Source: F23-B02 sp963625655
GTDB taxonomy: Bacteria; Bacillota; Clostridia; Oscillospirales; Oscillospiraceae
Assembly (NCBI GenBank): GCA_963625655.1
Contig: CAVFTS010000005.1
Location: forward strand, 1 to 64,000
Direction of reading: 5' to 3'
Length of the DNA stretch: 64,000 bases
A program made the translations under genes and the position numbers. Positions 1 to 7,144 of the stretch are shown piece after piece (within the stretch, counting starts at the first letter, position 1; the number at the start of each line of letters is the position of its first letter). The notes beneath the pieces were generated by a model. The model was not told the origin of the DNA and did not search any database. It worked only from the letters and a program-made list of their open reading frames with translations.

Positions 1-43
1 AAAATCGAGTATTCATAAGTCAAATCCCTTATGAATACTCGAT
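1..43 (-). terminator. Terminator of the tRNA-Pro gene
   Basis: Positions 4-19 and 28-43 are perfect 16-base inverted repeats around an 8-base loop. Read on the minus strand the hairpin starts directly after the tRNA CCA end and is followed by a short run of T that reaches the window edge. This fits an intrinsic terminator for the minus-strand tRNA gene; the rest of the T-run lies outside the window. Confidence 0.75.
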
Positions 44-44
44 A

Positions 45-120
45 TGGTCGGAGTGGGGAGATTTGAACTCCCGGCCTCTTGGTCCCGAACCAAGCGCGCT
101 ACCATCTGCGCTACACCCCG
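45..120 (-). tRNA. tRNA-Pro (anticodon CGG)
   Basis: The reverse complement folds into a 76-nt cloverleaf. The acceptor arms CGGGGTG and CACTCCG pair with one G-U wobble, the discriminator is A and the CCA end is encoded. The anticodon stem CTTGG/CCAAG encloses the loop TTCGGGA, giving anticodon CGG, which reads proline codon CCG. The T-arm GTTCAAATC is standard. The gene stands alone, with its own promoter at 133-161 and terminator at 1-43. Confidence 0.95.
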
Positions 121-132
121 TTAAGCTTATTT

Positions 133-161
133 ATTATAATAAGAGGAAATGGAATTGTCAA
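133..161 (-). promoter_or_regulatory. Consensus sigma-A promoter for tRNA-Pro
   Basis: On the minus strand TTGACA (plus 156-161) and TATAAT (plus 133-138) are separated by exactly 17 bases. This is a perfect housekeeping promoter placed about 13 bases before the tRNA 5' end. Confidence 0.9.
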
Positions 162-173
162 GATAAATATTTG

Positions 174-201
174 TAATATCCCCGGATGAGCCTCATAGAA
201 T
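174..201 (+). promoter_or_regulatory. Possible sigma-E promoter of spoIVFA-spoIVFB
   Basis: TAATATC (174-180) matches the Bacillus sigma-E -35 consensus KMATATT at 6 of 7 positions. CATAGAAT (194-201) matches the -10 consensus CATACAHT at 7 of 8. The spacing is 13 bases and the start codon lies about 20 bases downstream. The homologous operon of B. subtilis is sigma-E dependent, which agrees with this reading. The assignment is an inference from motif matching. Confidence 0.5.
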
Positions 202-222
202 AAATCAGTAGGGGGTGGACAA

Positions 223-1026
223 ATGAAGGAACTGAAAGTGTACGTCTGTGCAGGGATATTCATTGCACTGACGGCGATAAAGATCATATCGCCTGAGCTG
301 TCGGGAGAAATTGCCGAGGAAATAAAGTCGGCGATGCAAACCGAAAGCGTCCAAACGCAAAGCGTTATAAGCCTCGGAGCGTCGCTTACCGACGGCACCT
401 TTTTCGATACGTTCAAAAGAGACGAAGTAGTGCGCTACATTTCCGCAGGCGGCTTTAAATCAAACACCCAGATACCCGCAAAACCGTCCGAGACACCGGA
501 GCCGACGCCGACACCCACGCCGGTACCCGAAACCCCGGAACCGACGCCGCAGAAACCCGAAAAGGTCACGGCGTTTCTTGAATCTCAAAAGGCATATGCC
601 GATTACAATATCCCCGACAACGTGAGCTACGATTACCCGGACACGGGATTCGAGTATACAAGCCCCGTGGAGGGAGCGACCTCCTCCGGCTTCGGCTACC
701 GTATGCACCCTTTGAAAAACGAGGTCAAATTCCACTACGGTACCGACTTTGCCGTGCCGGAGGGCAGCGAAATACGAGCCTTTGCCGACGGTACAGTTAT
801 CGCCGCCGGGTACAGCGACAGCTACGGAAACTATATTGTGATGACGCACCCCAACGGTTGGCGAACCCTGTATGCGCATTGCAGCAAGCTATGCGCAGGC
901 TGCGGCAGCGTGTCAAAGGGGGACGTCATAGCGCTTGTCGGTCATACGGGAGCTGTTACGGGAACGCATCTGCACTTTGAGCTGCAATGCAACGGCGTAT
1001 ACTTAAATCCGGAGTTTTACATATGA
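223..1026 (+). CDS. spoIVFA: M23-domain protein, SpoIVFA-like
   Basis: This 267-residue protein has an N-terminal membrane segment (about residues 5-22), a Pro/Thr/Glu-rich linker (about 86-112) and a C-terminal LytM/M23 domain. The zinc ligands of an active M23 peptidase appear intact: H171 and D175 in HYGTD, H219 in YAH, and H249/H251 in HLHFE. Position directly before an M50 protease, and a length close to Bacillus SpoIVFA, suggest it is the SpoIVFA partner that holds SpoIVFB in the outer forespore membrane. Unlike the usual view of SpoIVFA as a regulator, its catalytic motif looks functional, so a cell-wall hydrolase role is possible. A GGGGGTGG ribosome site precedes the ATG. The stop codon overlaps the next start. 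Confidence 0.75.
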   Translation: MKELKVYVCAGIFIALTAIKIISPELSGEIAEEIKSAMQTESVQTQSVISLGASLTDGTFFDTFKRDEVVRYISAGGFKSNTQIPAKPSETPEPTPTPTPVPETPEPTPQKPEKVTAFLESQKAYADYNIPDNVSYDYPDTGFEYTSPVEGATSSGFGYRMHPLKNEVKFHYGTDFAVPEGSEIRAFADGTVIAAGYSDSYGNYIVMTHPNGWRTLYAHCSKLCAGCGSVSKGDVIALVGHTGAVTGTHLHFELQCNGVYLNPEFYI

Positions 1027-1604
1027 GACGATTTGACATAAGCACCGGAGCCGTGATACTGCTCTCGGTGCTTTATTTTTTTGGAGGCTTCACGCTGCTA
1101 TGCACGCTTTTTATCCCAGTCTGCGTGCATGAGCTTGGTCATATTGCGGCGCTCAAGTGCTTCGGCGCAAAGGGGAGAGGGCTTCGATTTGACATGACCG
1201 GGCTTTGCATTTCCTACACCGGACTAAAAAACCGCAGCGAGGAATTTATCTGTCTTGCGTCGGGCCCCGTATTCGGACTTGCCTTTGCGCTGCTTTTGTC
1301 CTGTCTCGGCAACAAAACGGATAGCGCATTATTCCTTGCACTGTCAGGAATCAGTCTGCTGCTGTCAGTATATAATCTTCTGCCGGCGCTGCCGCTTGAC
1401 GGCGGAAGAATGTTAAAGTGCCTGCTCTCGGCAATCTTCGGCGAAGAAAAGGCAAGGAAAGCGGCAGATGTCATAAGCCTTGCCGTCGGCGCATCGGTTG
1501 CGATATGCGGCGCTCATATGCTGCCGCAGACATGGGGTGCAGCGCTGTGCGTTGCGGGAATTATGATACTTCTGAGCCAATTTGAAAGCAACGTGCTATT
1601 GTAA
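1023..1604 (+). CDS. spoIVFB: Intramembrane site-2 protease, SpoIVFB-like
   Basis: This is an M50 metalloprotease of 193 residues. The zinc motif HELGH is at residues 36-40 inside a hydrophobic segment, and the second motif, PLDGG with D126, follows a further membrane helix. In sporulating Firmicutes SpoIVFB cleaves pro-sigma-K in the mother cell after a SpoIVB signal relieves SpoIVFA inhibition. The start at 1023 overlaps the upstream stop as ATGA and has a GGAG ribosome site. It is shorter than Bacillus SpoIVFB, which carries a C-terminal CBS domain that appears to be absent here. A generic M50 peptidase is the alternative. Confidence 0.75.
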   Translation: MRRFDISTGAVILLSVLYFFGGFTLLCTLFIPVCVHELGHIAALKCFGAKGRGLRFDMTGLCISYTGLKNRSEEFICLASGPVFGLAFALLLSCLGNKTDSALFLALSGISLLLSVYNLLPALPLDGGRMLKCLLSAIFGEEKARKAADVISLAVGASVAICGAHMLPQTWGAALCVAGIMILLSQFESNVLL

Positions 1605-1655
1605 AATCCTCGGATGTGTTGTAAAATATCCGCAATAAAAGTAACGGAGAGAGCA

Positions 1656-3491
1656 ATGGATAAGAGACTTGAAAGAATATTGCCCAAGGTGCAAAAGCCC
1701 GCACGCTACACCGGGGGCGAGTTTAATCAGATAATCAAGGACAAAAGCAACGTGAGCCTCAGACTTGCGTTCTGCTTCCCGGATGTGTACGAAATCGGAA
1801 TGTCGAACCTCGGCATGAGCATACTGTACTCGACGATGAACTCCCTGCCTTACGTTTGGTGCGAGAGGGTCTTTGCGCCGTGGGGCGATATGTACGATGA
1901 GATGAAAAACGCCGCCATTCCGCTGTATGCCCTCGAAAGCGGAGACCCGATATCGGAGCATGACGTGCTTGCGTTCTCGATAGGCTATGAGATGGCGTAT
2001 TCCACGGTGCTTGACATGATGTCCATGGCTGGCATTCCCATTCACCGCAGCGAACGCAAGGAGCTTCTGCCGCTCGTTATTGCCGGAGGAACCGCCGCAC
2101 TGAATCCGGAGCCGATGGCGGATTTTATCGACATTTTTCTGCTCGGCGAGGGTGAGGAGATGAATAATGAGCTGCTCGCACTTATAAATACCGCCAAGGC
2201 GGAGGGCTGGGACAAGCTTCGTTTTCTCAAAGAGGCATCTCAAATCGGCGGAATATACGTCCCCGAATTTTATAAGCCTGTGTATCTTGACAGCGGCGTG
2301 CTGTCGCACTTTGAGGTGCTTGAGGGAGCACCTCAAAGGGTCAGAAAACGCATCGTTACCGACCTTGACAGCGTGCCGTTTCCGCTCAATCCCATCGTTC
2401 CGTCTACCGAGGTTGTGCATGACCGTGTGAATCTTGAGCTGTTTCGGGGCTGCATACGAGGCTGCCGCTTCTGTCAGGCGGGGCATACCTACAGACCCAT
2501 CAGGGAAAAAAGCGTCGATCTGCTCATAGAGCAGGGCAAGGCGCTCCTCAAAAACACCGGCTGTCAGGACATTACGCTGCTGTCCCTCAGCTCAAGCGAC
2601 TACCGCAAGCTGCCGGAGTTGTGCGACGGACTTCTTGAGTATTGCGAGCCGAGGAGCATCGGACTTTCGCTGCCGTCGCTTCGTGCTGACAACTTCTCAA
2701 TAGAGATAATGCACCGCATACAAAAGACCCGCAAAAGCGGACTTACCTTCGCACCCGAAGCGGGAAGTCAGCGTCTGCGTGACGCAATAAACAAAAACGT
2801 GAGCGAGGATGACCTCATTAACACCTGCCGTCTTGCGTTTGAGGGCGGATGGAACACCGTGAAGCTTTACTTTATGCTCGGACTTCCCACCGAAACGGAG
2901 GAGGATATTCTCGGTATTGCGGAGCTTGCAAATCAGGTTCTGCATACATGGCGACTGTATTCCAAGAACAAGAACAGGGGAGTCAGGATAACGGTCTCAA
3001 CCTCCTGCTTCGTACCAAAGCCGCACAGCCCCTTCCAATGGGAGAGGCAGAACACGATGGAGGAGTATATTTCCAAGGTCGAGCTTCTGCGCAAGGCAAT
3101 AACCGCCAAGAACGTTGTATATAATTGGCACGATCCGCAGACAAGCTATATTGAAGCGACGCTCTCAAGGGGCGACCGCAGAATGGGTAAGGTCATCGAA
3201 AACGTGTGGCGCAGCGGCGGCAGACTTGAGGCGTGGAGCGATTACTTCGACTTTGAACGTTGGATGAAGGCGTTCGGTGACGCCGGTTTAAGTCCCGAAT
3301 TTTACGCACATCGTGAAAGGGGAAAGGACGAGACCCTGCCGTGGGACATCGTTGACGTCGGCGTTCGGCGTGAGCATTTGTGGCGTGAGCGTGAATACTC
3401 CCGCAGCGCAGAGAAGCATATAACCGACTGCCGCCAAAGCTGTGCCGGCTGCGGCGCAAGATCACTGAGCGGAGGCAGATGCGATGGATAA
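1656..3491 (+). CDS. Radical SAM protein, TIGR03960 family
   Basis: This 611-residue protein has an N-terminal region typical of B12-binding-like radical SAM proteins (EIGMSNLGM motif). The radical SAM core has the CxxxCxxC cluster motif at C266, C270 and C273. The family is widespread in Clostridia and its reaction is not established. It is nearly always paired with the DUF2344 gene that follows, and here the two overlap by 8 bases, which suggests a functional complex. The start at 1656 is chosen because a GGAGAGA ribosome site lies just before it. The C-terminus holds a second Cys-rich patch (CRQSCAGCGA), possibly another metal or cluster site. Confidence 0.85.
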   Translation: MDKRLERILPKVQKPARYTGGEFNQIIKDKSNVSLRLAFCFPDVYEIGMSNLGMSILYSTMNSLPYVWCERVFAPWGDMYDEMKNAAIPLYALESGDPISEHDVLAFSIGYEMAYSTVLDMMSMAGIPIHRSERKELLPLVIAGGTAALNPEPMADFIDIFLLGEGEEMNNELLALINTAKAEGWDKLRFLKEASQIGGIYVPEFYKPVYLDSGVLSHFEVLEGAPQRVRKRIVTDLDSVPFPLNPIVPSTEVVHDRVNLELFRGCIRGCRFCQAGHTYRPIREKSVDLLIEQGKALLKNTGCQDITLLSLSSSDYRKLPELCDGLLEYCEPRSIGLSLPSLRADNFSIEIMHRIQKTRKSGLTFAPEAGSQRLRDAINKNVSEDDLINTCRLAFEGGWNTVKLYFMLGLPTETEEDILGIAELANQVLHTWRLYSKNKNRGVRITVSTSCFVPKPHSPFQWERQNTMEEYISKVELLRKAITAKNVVYNWHDPQTSYIEATLSRGDRRMGKVIENVWRSGGRLEAWSDYFDFERWMKAFGDAGLSPEFYAHRERGKDETLPWDIVDVGVRREHLWREREYSRSAEKHITDCRQSCAGCGARSLSGGRCDG

Positions 3492-4143
3492 GCTTAGAAT
3501 GAAATTTTCCAAGACCGGCAGAGCGGTTTATATCTCCCACCTTGACCTCATGCGCACGATAACGAGAGCCTTCATGCGGAGCGAGATACCGCTTAAATAT
3601 TCCGAGGGCTTTAACCCGCACCCCAATATTTCCATAGCGTTGCCGCTGTCTGTCGGCTGCGAAAGCGTCTGCGAAATTATGGATTTCCGCCTTCGTACGG
3701 AGCTTGAGCCGGAGAATATACTGCCCGCACTCAGGGTACAGATGCCGGAGGGGATAGAGGTGCTTGACGTCTACGCCTCGGAGCGTAAGGTCAAGGATAT
3801 TAAGTGGCTGTCCGTAAGCGGCGTTTTTGAGTACGACGAGCGAAATGCCGAGAATATACTGCCGGAGCTTGAGCGATTTTTTGCCGCAGAGAGCATCGTT
3901 ATATCAAAAAGAACGAAAAAGGGCATGTCCGCTACCGACATAAAGCCCGCAATAAAATCCCTTGAATTCGGCGTCTGCGACGACGGAGTTGCGGTGAACG
4001 CAGTCATTTCGGCGCAGGAGCCGACGCTGAATCCGGAGCTTTTTGTATCGGCACTCACTCAGCTTGAGCCTAAGATCGCTCCCGACTTCGCAAAATTCCG
4101 CAGACTTCAGGTGCTTGATGCGGAAATGCAGGTATTCCGATAA
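3484..4143 (+). CDS. Radical SAM-associated DUF2344 protein (TIGR03936)
   Basis: This 219-residue protein begins with the family-typical sequence containing FSKTGRAVYISHLDLMR and the GFNPHP motif. It overlaps the radical SAM gene by 8 bases, so the two are probably translated together. In some bacteria the homologous region is fused to the radical SAM protein or lies next to ribonuclease G and rplU, which hints at RNA or ribosome modification. No reaction is known and none is claimed. The next gene, rplS, has its own promoter. Confidence 0.8.
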   Translation: MDKLRMKFSKTGRAVYISHLDLMRTITRAFMRSEIPLKYSEGFNPHPNISIALPLSVGCESVCEIMDFRLRTELEPENILPALRVQMPEGIEVLDVYASERKVKDIKWLSVSGVFEYDERNAENILPELERFFAAESIVISKRTKKGMSATDIKPAIKSLEFGVCDDGVAVNAVISAQEPTLNPELFVSALTQLEPKIAPDFAKFRRLQVLDAEMQVFR

Positions 4144-4150
4144 AAAAGTC

Positions 4151-4179
4151 TTGCAATGCCGAGACTTTCGTGCTACTAT
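4151..4179 (+). promoter_or_regulatory. Sigma-A promoter of rplS
   Basis: TTGCAA (4151-4156) and TACTAT (4174-4179) are separated by 17 bases, and a TG lies at the extended -10 position. It sits just after the preceding stop codon and about 95 bases before the rplS start, leaving a structured leader. Confidence 0.75.
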
Positions 4180-4185
4180 ATATTG

Positions 4186-4271
4186 GCTTGTGTGTGCAAG
4201 CTATCAAGCGGTCCGCTGCCGAGGTCGATGCGCCCAACGGTATGAACGCCTTAAAGTAAAGGAAGGATTAG
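4186..4271 (+). promoter_or_regulatory. Structured leader of rplS (possible L19 autoregulatory leader)
   Basis: The transcribed leader between the promoter and the start codon can form short hairpins, for example AGCGG/CCGCT near 4206-4217. Firmicutes rplS genes often carry a conserved L19 leader RNA that L19 itself is thought to bind. I infer this class from position only and cannot confirm its consensus by eye. Confidence 0.4.
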
Positions 4272-4274
4272 ATT

Positions 4275-4616
4275 ATGGATCTGGTCAAAATTCTCAGCGA
4301 ACAGTACATGAAGCCCGAACTGCCCGCACTCAACGTCGGCGATACCGTGCGTATCACCGTACGTGTCAAGGAAGGCAGCCGCGAGCGCAACCAGGCTTTC
4401 GAAGGCACCATCATTGCCAAGAAGCATGGCGGCATCAACGAGACCATCACCGTCCGCCGCATTTCCTACGGCGTAGGCTGCGAGAAGGTCTTCCCCGTGC
4501 ATTCTCCCTCCATCGTCTCCGTCGAGACGGTTCGCAGAGGTAAAGTGCGCAGAGCAAAGCTCTACTACCTTCGTGAAAGAGTCGGTAAGAGCGCAAAGGT
4601 CAAGGAGCGCCTGTAA
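4275..4616 (+). CDS. rplS: 50S ribosomal protein L19
   Basis: This 113-residue protein has the conserved L19 features: a PxLNVGDTVRI-type N-terminal motif, the central GTIIAKKHGG segment and the C-terminal KVRRAKLYYLRERVGKSAK motif. L19 lies at the 30S-50S interface. The length matches the family. An AAGGAAGG ribosome site precedes the ATG. The gene has its own promoter and is followed by a strong terminator, so it forms a single-gene unit before lepB. Confidence 0.97.
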   Translation: MDLVKILSEQYMKPELPALNVGDTVRITVRVKEGSRERNQAFEGTIIAKKHGGINETITVRRISYGVGCEKVFPVHSPSIVSVETVRRGKVRRAKLYYLRERVGKSAKVKERL

Positions 4617-4635
4617 GTTTCCTGCATACTGTGTC

Positions 4636-4663
4636 AAAAAAAGAGGCGTATGCCTCTTTTTTT
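4636..4663 (+). terminator. Terminator of rplS
   Basis: GAGGC (4643-4647) and GCCTC (4652-4656) form a stem that extends through flanking A and T runs of seven bases each, giving a long A-stem-T hairpin. It is symmetric and could also act on the opposite strand. Confidence 0.9.
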
Positions 4664-4664
4664 G

Positions 4665-4694
4665 TTGCTTATTGATATGTTTATCGTGTATAAT
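4665..4694 (+). promoter_or_regulatory. Sigma-A promoter of the lepB operon
   Basis: TTGCTT (4665-4670) and a consensus TATAAT (4689-4694) are separated by 18 bases. The promoter lies directly after the rplS terminator and about 35 bases upstream of lepB. Confidence 0.65.
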
Positions 4695-4727
4695 AATATA
4701 ATACCAAATATGTAAAGAGGCACAGCT

Positions 4728-5309
4728 ATGAAAGATAAAGCGAAAATCAATAAAGAGGAAGCGGTCGCCGAAAAGCCCCTTACCGTCAGGGGCGAGGTAT
4801 ACGAGTGGGCGCAGAGCCTCATCACCGCTCTTGTCATATGCATACTTGTTTTTGTTTTCGTCTTCCGACTTGTCGACGTCGTGGGTGACTCAATGAATAA
4901 TACGCTCTTTGACGGCGACAAGATGGTTGTTTTGAACCTGCCTTACACCCCCAAGCAGGGTGACATAGTTGTCTTTCGCAAGGACGAGTATAAGCCCGAA
5001 GCTCTCGTAAAGCGCGTCATTGCCACTGAGGGGCAGACGGTCGAGATCGACTTCGACAATGGCATAGTGTATGTGGACGGCGTAGCGCTCGACGAACCAT
5101 ATATTGCCGACTATACCTACATTCCCATTGACTTCTCCGGCGTTCAGACGGTGCCGGAGGGCTGTGTGTTCGTCATGGGCGATAATCGCAACAGATCGAC
5201 CGACAGCCGCAAGACGGAGATCGGCATGGTCGACACAAGACTCATAATCGGCAAGGTTGTGTTCGTGCTGTTCCCGCTTGACAGGATAGGCAGTCCCTAC
5301 GGTGGTTGA
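4728..5309 (+). CDS. lepB: Signal peptidase I
   Basis: This 193-residue membrane protease removes signal peptides from exported proteins. One membrane segment (about residues 29-46) is followed by the catalytic serine S55 in GDSMNN, the general base K95 in ALVKRVI, and the family box GDNRNRSTDSR near the C-terminus. The length fits the Gram-positive SipS type with a single N-terminal anchor. The ATG is preceded by AAAGAGG. It is the first gene of a run through threonine synthase, an order common in Clostridia. Confidence 0.95.
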   Translation: MKDKAKINKEEAVAEKPLTVRGEVYEWAQSLITALVICILVFVFVFRLVDVVGDSMNNTLFDGDKMVVLNLPYTPKQGDIVVFRKDEYKPEALVKRVIATEGQTVEIDFDNGIVYVDGVALDEPYIADYTYIPIDFSGVQTVPEGCVFVMGDNRNRSTDSRKTEIGMVDTRLIIGKVVFVLFPLDRIGSPYGG

Positions 5310-5310
5310 T

Positions 5311-6186
5311 ATGCAGGAAAACGCTTACGAAAAAATGAATATCCAGTGGTTCCCCGGACACATGACTAAAGCACAGCGCATGATTGAGGAGAACGTTAAG
5401 CTGGTCGATGCCGTGTGCGAGATACTTGACGCACGCATACCCAACTCAAGCCGCAACCCGGATATTGACAGGCTTGCCGCCGGAAAGCCGAGGCTCATTA
5501 TCCTCAATCGCTGCGATCTTGCGGATAAGGACGTTACCGATGCGTGGGTAAAGCACTTCACCGCACAGGGTCTGAAGGTGATGCAGACCAACGCAAAGAG
5601 CGGCAAAGGCGTTAACGGCTTTGCCCGCAGCGTGCGTGAGCTTTTGGCGGATAAGCTGGCTGACTACGCATCCAAGGGTCAGGCGACACGTCCCCTCCGT
5701 GTGATGATACTCGGCATACCCAACGTCGGGAAGTCTACATTTATAAATAAAGTTGCGGGGCGCAAGGCTGCCGCCGCCGGGGACAAGCCCGGAGTAACGA
5801 GAGGAAAGCAGTGGATAAACATTGACAAGGGTCTTGATCTGCTTGACACTCCGGGCATCCTGTGGCCGAAGTTTGACTCTCAGGAGGTCGGAGAGCTGCT
5901 TGCAATAACGAACGCAATAAAGTCCGACGTGCTGGACCGTGAGACCCTCGGAGCAAACTTCATGCTTCGTCTTTGCAGAATGTACCCCAAGGCGCTTGAG
6001 GAGCGCTATAAAATAAGCCCCGACCCCGAAAAGAACGGCTATGAGCTTCTTGAACAGGCTGCGAAAAAGCGCGGCTTCCTCGTTTCGAGAGGGGAGTACG
6101 ACATTGAACGTATGGCAAATACGCTTTTGAGCGAGTACCACGACGGAAAGCTCGGAAGGCTGAGCTTGGAGAGACCGAATGACTGA
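5311..6186 (+). CDS. rbgA: Ribosome biogenesis GTPase RbgA (YlqF)
   Basis: This circularly permuted GTPase acts late in 50S assembly. The G4 motif NRCD precedes the P-loop GIPNVGKST, and the G3 motif DTPG follows, as expected for the YlqF family. The conserved N-terminal NIQWFPGHM is present. Candidate starts are GTG 5302, ATG 5311 and ATG 5335. I use 5311 because a GGTGG lies just upstream, although the family usually starts close to 5335. It follows lepB directly and overlaps rnhB by 8 bases. Confidence 0.93.
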   Translation: MQENAYEKMNIQWFPGHMTKAQRMIEENVKLVDAVCEILDARIPNSSRNPDIDRLAAGKPRLIILNRCDLADKDVTDAWVKHFTAQGLKVMQTNAKSGKGVNGFARSVRELLADKLADYASKGQATRPLRVMILGIPNVGKSTFINKVAGRKAAAAGDKPGVTRGKQWINIDKGLDLLDTPGILWPKFDSQEVGELLAITNAIKSDVLDRETLGANFMLRLCRMYPKALEERYKISPDPEKNGYELLEQAAKKRGFLVSRGEYDIERMANTLLSEYHDGKLGRLSLERPND

Positions 6187-6778
6187 TCTGTGGGAGCTCG
6201 AAAACGAAATATACGCCGAGGGATATAGGCTCGTCTGCGGAGTTGATGAGGCGGGGCGGGGTCCTCTCGCAGGACCCGTGTACGCTGCGGCGGTCATCCT
6301 GCCGCAAGGCATAGAGACAGAAGGTCTCAACGACTCAAAAAAACTCAGCGAAAAGCAGCGTGATACGCTTTACGATCTGATAACCGAGTCGGCAACTGCG
6401 TGGAGCGTTGCGTTTGCGGACGTTGCGGAAATCGAGAGCCTCAACATTCTCGGCGCAACGATGCTTGCGATGAACAGAGCGATAAGCGGTCTTTCACCCG
6501 CACCGGAGCTTGCACTCATTGACGGTAACAGGAACAAGGGCATAGTCATTGACAGCCGCTGCATCGTAAAGGGTGATGCACGCTGTGCCGACATTGCCGC
6601 CGCTTCCGTGCTTGCAAAGGTGAGCCGTGACCGATATATGCTCAAAATGGCGGAAAAGTACCCCGAATACGCCTTTGAGCGGCACAAGGGCTACGGCACA
6701 AAGCTCCACTACGAGGCGCTGCGAAAGTACGGCCCTTGTGAGATACACAGACCGAGCTTTTTAAGGAAGATGCACTGA
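6179..6778 (+). CDS. rnhB: Ribonuclease HII
   Basis: This 199-residue enzyme cleaves RNA in RNA-DNA hybrids and single ribonucleotides embedded in DNA. The family signature GVDEAGRGPLAGPV carries the acidic pair D23/E24, and further acidic sites lie in LALIDGN and DIAAASVLAKVSRD. The C-terminal HKGYGT motif is typical. The gene overlaps rbgA by 8 bases and yraN by a single base, so the three genes are translationally coupled. Confidence 0.95.
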   Translation: MTDLWELENEIYAEGYRLVCGVDEAGRGPLAGPVYAAAVILPQGIETEGLNDSKKLSEKQRDTLYDLITESATAWSVAFADVAEIESLNILGATMLAMNRAISGLSPAPELALIDGNRNKGIVIDSRCIVKGDARCADIAAASVLAKVSRDRYMLKMAEKYPEYAFERHKGYGTKLHYEALRKYGPCEIHRPSFLRKMH

Positions 6779-7143
6779 TGGAAAAACGTGAGATAGGTGC
6801 ATGGGGAGAGCGTAAGGCCGCAAGCTACCTCAGACTGCACGGCTACAAGATTGTGTGCATGAACTACTCCTGCCGTCAGGGGGAGATAGACGTAATCGCG
6901 GAAAACCGCAAATACATAGTTTTTGCGGAGGTTAAGCTCAGAAAAAGCAGCGACCACGGCGAAGCCCGTGAATTCGTCACATATTCAAAGCAGCGTCGTA
7001 TCATGACGGCGGCGCAGCTTTATCTTCAGCAGCACGAGACCGAAAAGCAGCCACGCTTCGACGTGATTGAGATTTATGCGCCGAACGGAGCTAAGGGCTT
7101 CGGAGTGAAGCTGAATCATATTGAAAACGCTTTTGAGGTGTAA
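6778..7143 (+). CDS. YraN/UPF0102 endonuclease-like protein
   Basis: This 121-residue protein of the UPF0102 family has a restriction-endonuclease-like fold. The family motifs are visible: GERKAASYLRLHGY, the acidic residue in GEIDVIAE, and FAEVKLRKS, which together resemble a PD-(D/E)xK active site. Its biochemical role is not firmly known; links to DNA repair or uptake are suggested for the family. The start overlaps the rnhB stop (TGATG). The rnhB-yraN order is widely conserved. Confidence 0.88.
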   Translation: MEKREIGAWGERKAASYLRLHGYKIVCMNYSCRQGEIDVIAENRKYIVFAEVKLRKSSDHGEAREFVTYSKQRRIMTAAQLYLQQHETEKQPRFDVIEIYAPNGAKGFGVKLNHIENAFEV

Positions 7144-7144
7144 C

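Noticed and set aside
484..560. Pro/Thr/Glu-rich repeat in the SpoIVFA gene as a DNA repeat element.
   Set aside because: It encodes a flexible linker in frame and varies in sequence, so it is a protein feature and not a mobile or regulatory repeat.
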